Shown here piece by piece: positions 36,419 to 45,370 of a stretch of 64,000 nucleotides of DNA (within the stretch, counting starts at the first letter, position 1; every line of letters starts with the position of its first letter). The notes beneath the pieces are model-generated. The model saw only the letters and a program-made list of their open reading frames with translations, had not been told where the DNA came from and ran no database searches. The stretch is from Bifidobacterium apousia (GTDB lineage: Bacteria; Actinomycetota; Actinomycetes; Actinomycetales; Bifidobacteriaceae). The position numbers were made by a program, and so were the translations under genes. Location: contig NZ_VMHK01000002.1 in assembly GCF_007559275.1 (NCBI RefSeq), positions 1 through 64,000 on the forward strand. Reading direction: 5' to 3'.

Positions 36419-37375
36419 ATGAGCAAGCATCATCGCAACCGCAGCTGGGCTCCCGATCCCGAGCCACTGCCCGAAGGCATCGGAGTCATCGACGATCACA
36501 CCCACATGGCCTCCGTGGTCCCTTTCGCCCAGGAGATGGACCGGCAGGCCAGGGAGCGCGGGCAGGATCCGGTCCCCGTCCGCACAGTCGACCAGCAGCT
36601 GGAAAGGGCCCGTGCTGTGGGGGTGGTTGGGGCCATCGACGTGGGCTGCGAGCTGCCCAACCTGCAGACGGCTGTGGATCTGGCGCTGGCCCATCCCGGG
36701 GTGGTTCACGCGGCCTTGGCCATCCATCCCAATGAGGCCGTCCTGCACGGCCATCGAGGGGTGCCGGGACCGGATGGACTGCCGCTGCAATATCAGCCCT
36801 GGCATGAGGTTTCTTTCGAGCAGGCGCTTGAGGAGGTCGCCCGCCTGGCTCGGGCATATCCCGACCAGGTGGTGGCCATCGGAGAGACGGGCATGGACCT
36901 CTTCCGAACCGGCCAGGGGGCCGAAGAGATCCAACGGCAGGCCTTCCGCGACCACATCGCCCTGGCCAAGGAGCTGGGCCTGCCCATGCAGATCCACGAC
37001 TGCGACGCCCATCGGCAGGTTATTGAGACCCTGCTGGAGGACGGCGCTCCCGAACGCACGATCTTCCATTCCTATTCGGGGGATGCGCAGATGGCCCAGG
37101 TGGCTGCCGAGCACGGCTGGTATCTGAGTTTTTCGGGGACGGTCTCCTACAAGGGCAACGAGGGAATCCGCCAGGGCCTGTCCGTGGTCGGCATGGACCA
37201 CATCATGGTGGAGACCGATGCGCCCTACCTGAGTCCCATGCCCTACCGGGGACGCACCAACTCCCCCTACATGATTCCATACACCCTGCGCGCTATGGCT
37301 GATGCCCTGGATCGCCCCCTGGCCCAAGTGGCCGAAGCGACAGCAGCCACCACGCGCCGGGTTTATGGCCTGTGA
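36419..37375 (+). CDS. tatD: TatD family metal-dependent hydrolase
   Basis: A 318-residue amidohydrolase-fold nuclease/hydrolase. The metal ligands are recognisable: HxH at 27-29 (DDHTHM), Glu in 'IGETGMD', His in 'MQIHD', His in 'FHSYSGD' and Asp in 'VETDAPYLSP'. TatD proteins are 3'-5' DNases or D-aminoacyl hydrolase-like enzymes. The start is set by the TAGACT box 7 nt upstream; the frame is open further left but is antisense to the GH43 gene. The protein is slightly longer than the usual about 260 residues because of an insert near 45-110. Confidence 0.92.
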   Translation: MSKHHRNRSWAPDPEPLPEGIGVIDDHTHMASVVPFAQEMDRQARERGQDPVPVRTVDQQLERARAVGVVGAIDVGCELPNLQTAVDLALAHPGVVHAALAIHPNEAVLHGHRGVPGPDGLPLQYQPWHEVSFEQALEEVARLARAYPDQVVAIGETGMDLFRTGQGAEEIQRQAFRDHIALAKELGLPMQIHDCDAHRQVIETLLEDGAPERTIFHSYSGDAQMAQVAAEHGWYLSFSGTVSYKGNEGIRQGLSVVGMDHIMVETDAPYLSPMPYRGRTNSPYMIPYTLRAMADALDRPLAQVAEATAATTRRVYGL

Positions 37376-37550
37376 AGGATGTTCGACGCATAGTGCCAGG
37401 GCGGGATTAAGCTAATGGTGTGTCGCGGTCTGAATCGCCCCTGCCGAGTGTGGGGGGAGAGTGCTACGGTTGTCGTCGCACGTGTGCGCAAACAGCAACA
37501 TACGGCACCCGGAAGTAGATGAGTGAAGGCTTTGGCCGATGGAGGGCTCT

Positions 37551-39872
37551 ATGGCGGATGAGCGGCATGAGTTGGCGGCTCAGGATGATGGCAGGGGCGC
37601 TGACGAACCACCCCGGTTATCCGGTGAAAAAAGGGCGAAGCCGACGACGGCCCGTCGCAAGGGTCAGCCGACGAAAGAATCGATACTTCCTCAGGAGAGC
37701 TTCACCAAGGCTCCCAAGATCTCGGCCAAGTCCCGCACCCGGGAGGAGGAGAACGAGCTCAAGCGGGTCCGGCGCGAGGCCCAGCGGGCGGCCCAGCGTC
37801 GCCGCACCCCGCCAAAGGGCCCTCTGGGCCGCTGGTGGCGGCGGGTGCAGTCTTCGCCAGACAGGATCAGCCTGGGCATGTGCATTGTGGCCTTGGGCGT
37901 GGTCTACGGCGACATCGGCACCTCACCCTTGTATACCATGCAGGCCTTCGTGGCAGGGCAGGGCGGCATGGCCCGTGTGGACAGGGCGGCCGTGCTGGGC
38001 ATGCTCTCCCTGGTTTTCTGGTCCATCACGCTGATCACCACGGTCAAGTACGTGCTGGTGGCCATGCGGATCGACAACAAGGGCGAGGGCGGCATCTTCG
38101 CCCTGTACACCCTGGTCCGGCACTATGGCAAATGGCTGGCCATCCCGGCCATGGTCGGCGGCGCGGCCTTCCTGGCTGATTCGGTGCTGACTCCTGCGGT
38201 CTCCATATCCTCGGCAGTCGAAGGACTCAAGACCATCCCCGTCCTGACTCCGATCTTCCGTGAAAACGGGAACCTAACCATGGTCATCACCTTCGTGATC
38301 ATCCTGATCCTGTTTGCGGTCCAGTCGCGCGGAACCGAGCGGATCGGCAAGGTCTTCGGCAGCGTGGTCATGGTCTGGTTCGCCTTCCTGGCCCTGATCG
38401 GCATCTACTGCATCGGCAATGACTGGTCCATCTTTGAGGCCCTGAACCCGGTCTACGGGATTCGCTTCCTCTTCAGCCCGCAGAACCCGGTGGGCCTGAC
38501 CATCATGGGCACGGTTTTCCTGTCGACTACGGGAGCCGAGGCCCTTTACTCCGACATGGGCCATGTGGGCCGTGGCAACATCTACGCCACCTGGCCCTTC
38601 ATCAACATCGCTCTGGTCTTCAACTACTTCGGCCAGGGGGCCTGGATCCTGCGCAATCGCGACAATAAGGCCCTGCAGGGTGTGGATGGGCTCAACCCCT
38701 TCTTCCAGATGATGCCTACCACCGTGCGGTACGTGGCGGTGATCCTGTCGGTGACCGCTGGCGTCATCGCCTCGCAGGCCCTGATCACGGGTGCCTTCAC
38801 CATGGTCTCGGAGGCCACCGGCCTCAACTGGATGCCCCATCTTCAGGTGCGCTACCCGGCGCGCACCCGCGGCCAGCTCTACATCCCCACCATCAACTGG
38901 GTCCTGTGCGTAGCTACGCTGACGGTGCTGGCCATCTTCAAGGATTCCGAGCACATCTCGGCCGCTTACGGACTGGCCCTGACTGTGACCATGATCACCA
39001 CCACCGTTCTGCTGGCCGACTACATCTGGCACGACGGCAAGCGCGTGTTCTCTCTGCTCTTCGCCTTGGTCTTCCTGGCCATTCAAATCCTCTTCTTCAT
39101 GGCCTCCATGGCCAAGTTCATGCACGGCGGCTGGTTCACCATGCTGCTGACCGCGGCCATCCTCTACATCATGTACACCTGGGATGTGGGCACCAAGGTG
39201 GAGCGCTCACAACGCCGGCATATGACGGCCAAGGAGTGCCTGCCCGCCCTGGAGATGCTCCACAACGACTTTCGCGTTCCTTATTATGCAGACAACCTGG
39301 TTTATCTGACCTCGGACGCGGAGATGCGGCGGCTGGACACCGACATCTTCTTCTCCATCTTCGCCAACCGGCCCAAGCGGGCCCGCGCCTGGTGGGCCGT
39401 CTCGGTCCAGACCACTGATGCCCCCTACACCCGCAAGTACTCGGTGGAGAACTTCGGTACCAACTACCTCTTCCGCGTGCGCATGAGATTGGGCTTCAAG
39501 GTGGATCAGAATGTGGCCACCTACCTGCACCAGATCATGCACGAGCTGATCGACAGCGGCGAGCTGCCCAAGCAGCCCTCCATCTACCCCAAGGTGGACG
39601 AGGACCCGCAGATCGGCACAGTCACCTATGTGCTGGTTCATAAGGCTCTGATGCCCGAGTCCAAGATCGACTCCCGCGGCGCCTTCTCGCTGAAGGTCAA
39701 GTACGCCATCCGCAAGGTGGCGGGCTCGCCGATCAAGTGGTTCGGCCTGGCTCCCTACAACCCCATTGTGGAGGTGCAGCCCCTGTTCGTCTCCACCAGG
39801 GCGGTTCCCAAGCTGACGCGCGTGGTTCTGCCCTCCCGCAAGATCAAGGGCGGCAAGCACCACAAGGGCTGA
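37551..39872 (+). CDS. kup: Potassium uptake protein Kup
   Basis: A 773-residue K+/H+ symporter. An N-terminal charged extension (about 1-100, Lys/Arg/Glu-rich) precedes the first helix with the Kup signature GDIGTSPLYTM; about 12 transmembrane helices follow ('FGSVVMVWF', 'TTGAEALYSDMGH'), then a roughly 200-residue cytoplasmic C-terminal domain. The extension is longer than in Escherichia coli Kup. The ATG at 37551 is chosen because ggaggg lies 5-6 nt upstream. Confidence 0.96.
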   Translation: MADERHELAAQDDGRGADEPPRLSGEKRAKPTTARRKGQPTKESILPQESFTKAPKISAKSRTREEENELKRVRREAQRAAQRRRTPPKGPLGRWWRRVQSSPDRISLGMCIVALGVVYGDIGTSPLYTMQAFVAGQGGMARVDRAAVLGMLSLVFWSITLITTVKYVLVAMRIDNKGEGGIFALYTLVRHYGKWLAIPAMVGGAAFLADSVLTPAVSISSAVEGLKTIPVLTPIFRENGNLTMVITFVIILILFAVQSRGTERIGKVFGSVVMVWFAFLALIGIYCIGNDWSIFEALNPVYGIRFLFSPQNPVGLTIMGTVFLSTTGAEALYSDMGHVGRGNIYATWPFINIALVFNYFGQGAWILRNRDNKALQGVDGLNPFFQMMPTTVRYVAVILSVTAGVIASQALITGAFTMVSEATGLNWMPHLQVRYPARTRGQLYIPTINWVLCVATLTVLAIFKDSEHISAAYGLALTVTMITTTVLLADYIWHDGKRVFSLLFALVFLAIQILFFMASMAKFMHGGWFTMLLTAAILYIMYTWDVGTKVERSQRRHMTAKECLPALEMLHNDFRVPYYADNLVYLTSDAEMRRLDTDIFFSIFANRPKRARAWWAVSVQTTDAPYTRKYSVENFGTNYLFRVRMRLGFKVDQNVATYLHQIMHELIDSGELPKQPSIYPKVDEDPQIGTVTYVLVHKALMPESKIDSRGAFSLKVKYAIRKVAGSPIKWFGLAPYNPIVEVQPLFVSTRAVPKLTRVVLPSRKIKGGKHHKG

Positions 39873-39922
39873 ATGAGTGGAATCTCACCCCGGGGAGCTT
39901 GGCCCAAATCGAGTCCGGGCCA

Positions 39923-39964
39923 TAGAATTGACGGCATGGAACCTGGTGCCCGGCCTTTCCGGGC
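39923..39964 (+). promoter_or_regulatory. gnd promoter -10 box and leader hairpin
   Basis: TAGAAT (39923-39928) is a -10 candidate. It is followed in the leader by a perfect hairpin GCCCGG-CCTTT-CCGGGC (39948-39964 including loop), about 20 nt before the gnd start. Confidence 0.45.
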
Positions 39965-39984
39965 TACCGTCGAAAGGTGATGTG

Positions 39985-41451
39985 ATGACACAAGCTCAAG
40001 CCAATATCGGAGTCGTGGGTCTGGCCGCCATGGGTGCCAGCCTGTCCAGGAACCTGGCACGGCACGGCAATACCGTAGCGGTCTACAACCGCCACTATTC
40101 GCGCACCGAGACCCTGATCCACGATCATGGCCAGGAGGGCCGGTTCGTCCCGGCCAAGACCCTGCAGGAGTTCGTGGCCTCGCTGACCAAGCCCCGCACG
40201 GCCATCATCATGGTCAAGGCCGGGGATCCCACCGACCAGATGATCGATGACCTGGCCGACCTGATGGAGCCCGGTGACATCATCGTCGATGCCGGCAATG
40301 CCTACTTCAAGGACACCATCCGCCGGGAGAAGGCCATCAGGGCCCGCGGGCTGCACTTCGTGGGCTGCGGTGTCTCAGGTGGCGAGCAGGGCGCCCTCCT
40401 GGGGCCCTCCATGATGCCCGGCGGGACCGATGAGTCCTGGAAGACCCTGGGGCCCATCCTGGAGTCCATCGCCGCCAAGGTCGATGGCGAGCCCTGCGTC
40501 ACCCATATCGGCACCGACGGTGCGGGCCACTTCGTCAAGATGGTCCACAACGGCATCGAGTACGCCGACATGCAGGTGATCGCCGAGTCCTATGACCTGA
40601 TGCGCCGGGGCCTGGGCATGGAGCCTGAGGCCATCGCCCAGGTCTTCGAAGAGTGGAACCAGGGGGATCTGAACTCCTATCTGGTGCAGATCACCGCTGA
40701 GGTGCTCCATCACACCGATGCCGCCACCGGCAAGCCCTTCATCGACATCGTCACCGACCAGGCCGGCATGAAGGGCACCGGCACCTGGACCGTGCAGACC
40801 GCCTTGGATCTGGCCGTGCCCGTGACCGGCATCGGCGAGGCCGTCTTCGCCAGGGGACTGTCCTCCTCGCCCGAGCTGCGCAGCCAGGCGGCCCAGGAGG
40901 ATCTGAAGGGGCCGCAGCCCAAGGCCGTCATGGCCGACCTGGCCACCGACCCTGAGGCTCGCAAGTCCTTCATCGAGGACATCCGCCAGGCGCTTTATGC
41001 CTCCAAGATCGTGGCCTATGCCCAGGGGTTCAACGAGATGCAGGAGGGCGCCCAGGTCTACGGCTGGAAGCTGGACATGGGTGCCATCGCCCGCATCTGG
41101 CGCGGCGGCTGCATCATTCGGGCCAAGTTCCTGAACCGGATCTCCGATGCCTACGCCGCTGGCCGTGAGCCGGGCTCCCTGCTCTTCGACCCCTTCTTCA
41201 AGCAGGCGGTCGAGCAGGCCCAGGATTCCTGGCGGCGTGTGGTGGCCCGCGCCACCCAGGCCGGCATCCCCATCCCTGTCTTCGCCAGCTCCCTGTCCTA
41301 TTACGACGGGCTGCGTTCCGATCGGCTTCCCGCCGCCCTGATTCAGGGCCAGCGTGACCTCTTCGGTGCCCACACCTATGGGCGTGTGGATCAGCCAGGT
41401 GCCTTCCACACCCTCTGGGCCGAGGACAAGTCCGAGATCAAGCAGGACTGA
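39985..41451 (+). CDS. gnd: 6-phosphogluconate dehydrogenase, decarboxylating (long form)
   Basis: A 488-residue enzyme converting 6-phosphogluconate to ribulose-5-phosphate with NADP+ reduction. N-terminal Rossmann motif 'GVVGLAAMGASLSRNLA', catalytic segment 'FVGCGVSGGEQGALLGPSMMPGG' and 'FVKMVHNGIEYADMQ' with the catalytic Lys/Asn, and the C-terminal all-helical dimer domain 'RGGCIIRAKFLNRI'. This is the canonical dimeric form. Aaaggtg upstream of the ATG at 39985. A second, shorter enzyme of this class lies at 44405-45283. Confidence 0.97.
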   Translation: MTQAQANIGVVGLAAMGASLSRNLARHGNTVAVYNRHYSRTETLIHDHGQEGRFVPAKTLQEFVASLTKPRTAIIMVKAGDPTDQMIDDLADLMEPGDIIVDAGNAYFKDTIRREKAIRARGLHFVGCGVSGGEQGALLGPSMMPGGTDESWKTLGPILESIAAKVDGEPCVTHIGTDGAGHFVKMVHNGIEYADMQVIAESYDLMRRGLGMEPEAIAQVFEEWNQGDLNSYLVQITAEVLHHTDAATGKPFIDIVTDQAGMKGTGTWTVQTALDLAVPVTGIGEAVFARGLSSSPELRSQAAQEDLKGPQPKAVMADLATDPEARKSFIEDIRQALYASKIVAYAQGFNEMQEGAQVYGWKLDMGAIARIWRGGCIIRAKFLNRISDAYAAGREPGSLLFDPFFKQAVEQAQDSWRRVVARATQAGIPIPVFASSLSYYDGLRSDRLPAALIQGQRDLFGAHTYGRVDQPGAFHTLWAEDKSEIKQD

Positions 41452-41469
41452 GCTTCTCGCCAGAATCGC

Positions 41470-41511
41470 AAGGGTCCGCACAGCCGCTAAATCGGCAGCG
41501 CGGACCCTTTT
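41470..41511. terminator. Bidirectional terminator between gnd and the LacI gene
   Basis: AAGGGTCCGC (41470-41479) and GCGGACCCTT (41500-41509) form a perfect 10-bp stem with T-runs in both directions. It serves the convergent gnd and lacI-type genes. Confidence 0.88.
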
Positions 41512-41520
41512 GTCAACCTG

Positions 41521-42555
41521 TCAACGGATCTTGGCTGTGGATTCCCGGACCACCAGCCGGCAGGCTGCAGTCGTCCGAGTGGGAGGACGATTATCGTCGT
41601 CGCCCTGCAGACGGGCCAGGAGGGCATCCACCGCCTTGCGGGCCAGATCCTCCTTGTCGGTGCTGATGGTGGTCAGCGAGGGTATGTAGAACGCTCCTTC
41701 CTGGATGCCGTCGAATCCCACGACGGCCAGGTCCCGAGGGACCTCCACGCCGCATTCGTGCAGTCCTCGAATCAGGCTCAGGGCCAGGGAGTCGGTCATG
41801 CAGAAGACGCCATCAAAGGGCAGGTCGGACGTGTCCGCCAGATGATGGCCCAGGTCGCGGGCCATTTCCCCGTCCCAGCGATCCAGAGGAAGGAAGTCTT
41901 GGGGACGGGCCTTGATTCCGGCGGCCTTCAGAGCCTTCAGACAGCCGGCTACCCTGCGGCCGCGGACCGCGTGCCGCTGGGCCGGATCGGTGCTGGCCGT
42001 CATGTCGGCACCCACCACGCCTATTCGCCGGCATCCGCAGTCCAGCAGGTGCTGCACAGCCATGGCAGCTCCCTCGGTGCTGGCCGTCATGACCGAATCG
42101 AAGACCGGCTCGGCTGAGGGGTCGTCCAGCAGGACCAGAGGCTTGCCGTCGGCCAGCTCCTGCATCTCTTCGTTGGTAATGCTGCCTGGACTGAAGATGG
42201 TGCCGTCGCAGAGCTGGCTGGTCACATGCCGCAGGATGGAGATCTCGTCCTGCTTGGAGTTGGAGGTCTGCTGGATGATGGCTTGCATGCCGTGGGCGTT
42301 GATCTGCTGTGAGATAGCGGCACTCATCTGCGCAGGGTAGGGCTTGTCCAGCTCGAAGATGGCCACGCCGATGATGCCGCTCTTACCTGAGCGCAGGCTT
42401 CTGGCTGACAGGTTGGCCGAATAGCGGAGCTTGCGGGCGGCAAGCAGGACTCTGCGCCTGGTGTCATCCGCTATGCGTGTATCGCCTCGAAGGGCATAGG
42501 AGGCAGTGGCCCGAGAGACCTGCGCCTCCTTGGCTACATCGCTCATCGTCACCAT
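41521..42555 (-). CDS. LacI-family regulator next to the broken ABC importer
   Basis: A 344-residue regulator. HTH 'MSDVAKEAQVSRATASYALRG' is at the N-terminus, then hinge 'ARKLRYSANLSARSLRSGKSGIIGV' and a sugar-binding-protein-like domain. The ATG at 42555 is chosen for aaaggtg 5 nt upstream; an internal ATG follows after three codons. Its own promoter region and the divergent importer promoter share the paired operators at 42618-42633 and 42662-42677, so it is probably autoregulated and controls the importer remnant and GH43 gene. Confidence 0.92.
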   Translation of the reverse strand: MVTMSDVAKEAQVSRATASYALRGDTRIADDTRRRVLLAARKLRYSANLSARSLRSGKSGIIGVAIFELDKPYPAQMSAAISQQINAHGMQAIIQQTSNSKQDEISILRHVTSQLCDGTIFSPGSITNEEMQELADGKPLVLLDDPSAEPVFDSVMTASTEGAAMAVQHLLDCGCRRIGVVGADMTASTDPAQRHAVRGRRVAGCLKALKAAGIKARPQDFLPLDRWDGEMARDLGHHLADTSDLPFDGVFCMTDSLALSLIRGLHECGVEVPRDLAVVGFDGIQEGAFYIPSLTTISTDKEDLARKAVDALLARLQGDDDNRPPTRTTAACRLVVRESTAKIR

Positions 42556-42617
42556 CTCGCACCTTTCCCGGGGTTTAGCCATTATCTTAGGCACGCGGGG
42601 TGCCTTAGCAGAATGTG

Positions 42618-42633
42618 ATTGACACGATTCAAT
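42618..42633. promoter_or_regulatory. LacI-type operator, left copy
   Basis: ATTGACACGATTCAAT, with the TTGAnnCGnnTCAA layout typical of LacI-family sites (central CG). It overlaps the -35 hexamer of the importer promoter. Confidence 0.7.
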
Positions 42634-42647
42634 CAACGTGCTATACC
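42619..42647 (+). promoter_or_regulatory. Promoter of the broken importer operon
   Basis: A perfect -35 TTGACA (42619-42624), a 17-nt spacer and TATACC (42642-42647). It lies between and over the two operators and is intact although the downstream genes are not. Confidence 0.65.
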
Positions 42648-42661
42648 ATATTGTGACAGCA

Positions 42662-42677
42662 ATTGAATCGTGTCAAT
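42662..42677. promoter_or_regulatory. LacI-type operator, right copy (inverted)
   Basis: ATTGAATCGTGTCAAT is the exact reverse complement of the left copy, with 28 bp between them. The two sites flank the -10 box and expected start of transcription. Confidence 0.7.
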
Positions 42678-42740
42678 TCCCGGGTCTCGATGTTGAACAG
42701 CCCGGACGGATGTTCAGAGGATTGATTGCAAGGAGGAGTC

Positions 42741-42860
42741 ATGAAGCTGAAGCGAGCATGGAAGGGCATAGCTGCGGCGCTGGGGGTCGGCATAGTGATA
42801 TCGGCCATGGGTGCCTGCGGGGCTGGTGGCGCTGACGGGTCCAAGACCACGCTGGGATGA
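42741..42860 (+). pseudogene. Remnant of an ABC sugar-binding lipoprotein gene (5' end only)
   Basis: An open frame of 39 codons with a perfect aggaggag ribosome-binding site encodes a lipoprotein signal peptide (hydrophobic core about residues 9-23, lipobox MGAC with Cys26, Gly/Ala linker) and stops at once at TGA. This is the expected N-terminus of a solute-binding protein, but the remaining roughly 400 residues are missing. The stop overlaps the first ATG of the permease remnant (ATGA). Most likely an internal deletion fused the binding-protein start to the second permease. Confidence 0.78.
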
Positions 42861-43402
42861 TCCTGTGCAAGTCGATCTTCACCTCGGTCATCGGGGTGAT
42901 CCTCATGATCGCCTTCGTTATTCCCACCCAGTCCACCCTGATCCCCCTCTACCGGATGGAGTCCAGCGTGGGGCTGGTCAACACGCTCCTGGGCCTGATC
43001 ATCATGTACCTGGGCGGGGCAGTCTTCTGCTACTTCCTGATCGTGGGCTACATGCAATCCCTGCCCTTCGAGGTCATCGAGGCCGCCAGGATCGACGGGG
43101 CCGGTCCCTTAAGGATCTTCTGGAGCATCGTGCTGCCCCTGATCAGGCCCATCCTGACCACAGTGGTGGTCTTCCAGACCATGTCGACCTGGAACGACTT
43201 CATGACCGCCAACGTCTTCATCAGCAGCTCCAGCCTGCGCACCATCGTCCTGCAGGTCTACAACGCAGTTGGCCAGTTCACCACTGATTGGCCCAGCTTC
43301 ATGACCATCACGGTCCTGGCTCTGATCCCGGTCTTCGTCTTCTTCATCTTCTGCCAGAAGTGGATCGTCTCCGGGCTGGTTGCCGGAGCAGTCAAGGGGT
43401 AA
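42857..43402 (+). pseudogene. Remnant of a MalG-type sugar ABC permease (C-terminal part)
   Basis: 181 codons encode the C-terminal two thirds of a CUT1 second permease: 'VIPTQSTLIPLY', the EAA loop 'EVIEAARIDGAGPLRIFWSIVLP', 'STWNDFMTANVF' and the usual end 'VAGAVKG'. The first transmembrane helix and periplasmic segment are missing; full-length relatives, such as the one at 11630-12469 here, have about 280 residues. The first permease gene is absent entirely. The frame is otherwise intact, suggesting a recent loss. Whether a truncated protein is made by coupling at the ATGA overlap is unknown; it should not transport. Confidence 0.8.
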
Positions 43403-43485
43403 GGCGACCAGTCGGAAGGTCGCAGTCAATGGCGGCGGTCGGAGGTTCCGGCCGCCGCACTCGTAAGGAATCGGAGTCACAGTCC

Positions 43486-44415
43486 ATGGAGGAATTCGCA
43501 AGCGCACATCAAAGATCGAAGAGGACGAGTTTGGCGAGCAACCCCCTGCATCGCTACTGCGCGGACCCGGATCTGGTCATGATCGGGGACCGCTGGTACC
43601 TGTACTGCACCGAGGACGGTCTGCCTGAATGGTCCTCGCACGCCTTCTATGTCTATGAATCCGGGGACCTTTGCCACTGGAGCCGCAGAAAAATCCTGGA
43701 CTTGGACCAGGTTCCCTGGTGGCATGGGGGACAGGGTGCCTGGGCTCCCTGCCTGCTGGTGCGCCAGGGACGCTGCATCCTGTATTTTGTGGCCGACGGG
43801 CAGATTGGCCAGGCTGTCGCTCCTGGGCCGACTGGACCCTTCCGGGCGGCCCAGGAGCCATTTATCGCCCGGGGGGACTACGACTGCCTGCCCATCGATC
43901 CCTCGGTCTTTGTGGATGACGACGATGTGCCCTATCTGCTCTGGGGCAATGGCCGTGCCTACATGGGGCGGCTGAGCCCGGACGGCCTGCGTCTGGAAGA
44001 GGGTTCGGTGCGCTCCGCTGTGCCCGACAACTTCCGCGAGGCCGTCACCATCTGCCGACGGGCAGACACCTACTATGCCTCATGGTCGGAGAACGACACC
44101 AGGGATCCGAGCTACCGGATCCGCTGGTCCAGTGCGCCATCGCTGGACGGGCCCTGGACCGAGCCCCAGGTCTTGATCCAGGCTGATCATGCCAAGGGGA
44201 TCCTGGCCACGGGACACCACTGCATCACCCGTGTGCCGGGCGGGGACGACTGGATTGTGGCCTACCACAGGTTCGCCAGGGACGGTCGGGGCGACGGCTG
44301 CCATCGCGAAATCGTCTTCGCTCCCTTGGATTTCGACGACGACGGCGCCATGGTCCAGGTTCGTCCGCAGGTGGGATCCTACTGGTACCCGGCTCGGGAT
44401 CTGGTCACTCCCTGA
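43486..44415 (+). CDS. GH43-like glycosidase linked to the broken importer
   Basis: A 309-residue intracellular beta-propeller glycosidase. 'ADPDLVMIGDRWYLYCTEDG' holds the catalytic base Asp; 'PIDPSVFVDDDDVPYLLWG' is the modulator Asp strand and 'REAVTICRRADTYYASWSEND' the general acid Glu segment, all typical of GH43. Likely activity on arabino- or xylo-oligosaccharides. It follows the permease remnant by 83 nt and would depend on the LacI-controlled promoter at 42619. The ATG at 43486 has a purine-rich stretch (aaggaatcggag) upstream. Its 3' end overlaps the convergent gene by 11 nt. Confidence 0.82.
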   Translation: MEEFASAHQRSKRTSLASNPLHRYCADPDLVMIGDRWYLYCTEDGLPEWSSHAFYVYESGDLCHWSRRKILDLDQVPWWHGGQGAWAPCLLVRQGRCILYFVADGQIGQAVAPGPTGPFRAAQEPFIARGDYDCLPIDPSVFVDDDDVPYLLWGNGRAYMGRLSPDGLRLEEGSVRSAVPDNFREAVTICRRADTYYASWSENDTRDPSYRIRWSSAPSLDGPWTEPQVLIQADHAKGILATGHHCITRVPGGDDWIVAYHRFARDGRGDGCHREIVFAPLDFDDDGAMVQVRPQVGSYWYPARDLVTP

Positions 44416-45283
44416 CGATGGGGTGGCCGCCGAAGGCGCTGCGCAGGGCGGACACCACCTTCATGGTCATGGGGTCCTCGATCTTGGAGGACTGGCGGGC
44501 GTAGAGGGCCGAGGTGATGGCCGGTGTAGGCACACCCAACTCCAGGGCATCCGCAATCATCCACTTGGTCTCGCCGGTCTCATCGGCCTTGCCGGCGATT
44601 CCGCTCAGGTGGGGGTCCTCCTTCAGGGCCTGGGCCAGCAGGTCCAGCAACCAGGACTGGATGACCGAACCCTTGCGCCAGGACTCCACCACTTCGCCCG
44701 GCTCCTTGATCAGGTCGGAGGCCTCCAGGACCGCATACCCCTCGGCCAGGGCCTGCATCATCCCGTACTCGATGCCGTTATGAACCATCTTGGCATAGTG
44801 ACCCGCGCCGGTTCCTCCCGCGTGGACCAGACCGTAGTCGCCCTCGGGCTTCAGAGTGTCCAGAATGGGCTGAATCCGAGCCACGTCCTGATCCGAGCCG
44901 CCGACCATCAGGGCGTAGCCCTTTTCCTTGCCCCAGATGCCGTTGGAGGTGCCCACGTCCACCAGGCCTATGCCCTTGGCGGCCAGGGCTTGGGCGTGCT
45001 CCTGGTCCTGGGTGAAGCGGGTGTTGCCCCCGTCCACGACCAGGTCGCCGCGCTCCATTAGATCGCCCAGCTGATCGAGCGTGGACTCGATGGGCTTGCC
45101 GGCCGGGACCATGACCCAGATCACTCGTGGTGCCTGGAGGGCCTGGACCAGGGCTTGCAGGCTGTCGACATCCCTGCCCGAGTCCGGCGCGATGTCGTAG
45201 CCGACCACCTGGTGGCCACCGGTGCGCAGGCGGTCTGCCATGTTCTTGCCCATGCGTCCCAGGCCGATCATGCCAATCTTCAT
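44405..45283 (-). CDS. 6-phosphogluconate dehydrogenase, short GntZ/YqeC type
   Basis: A 292-residue beta-hydroxyacid dehydrogenase. Rossmann motif 'GMIGLGRMGKNMADRL', substrate segment 'VDVGTSNGIWGKEKGYALMVGG' and catalytic 'GHYAKMVHNGIEYGMMQ'. This short form is usually NAD-specific and sits with gluconate genes, as here next to gntK and gntP. It is distinct from the 488-residue gnd at 39985. Ribosome-binding site ggagagg. Likely transcribed with gntK and gntP on the minus strand. Confidence 0.9.
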   Translation of the reverse strand: MKIGMIGLGRMGKNMADRLRTGGHQVVGYDIAPDSGRDVDSLQALVQALQAPRVIWVMVPAGKPIESTLDQLGDLMERGDLVVDGGNTRFTQDQEHAQALAAKGIGLVDVGTSNGIWGKEKGYALMVGGSDQDVARIQPILDTLKPEGDYGLVHAGGTGAGHYAKMVHNGIEYGMMQALAEGYAVLEASDLIKEPGEVVESWRKGSVIQSWLLDLLAQALKEDPHLSGIAGKADETGETKWMIADALELGVPTPAITSALYARQSSKIEDPMTMKVVSALRSAFGGHPIVRE

Positions 45284-45370
45284 AGTGTCAGTTCCTCTCC
45301 CTTGACTGCAACAGTGTGAAGTTGACCGCGTAGGTTGGTGGTCGGCCGCGGTCGGGCCGAATTGTCGATG

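Noticed and set aside
37376..37550. Possible c-di-AMP riboswitch upstream of kup
   Set aside because: Such riboswitches often precede potassium transporters, but I could not fit the conserved elements by eye; a covariance-model search would decide.
42741..42860. A genuine 39-residue small lipoprotein
   Set aside because: The sequence is a standard solute-binding-protein N-terminus followed directly by a truncated permease; a deletion explains both better.
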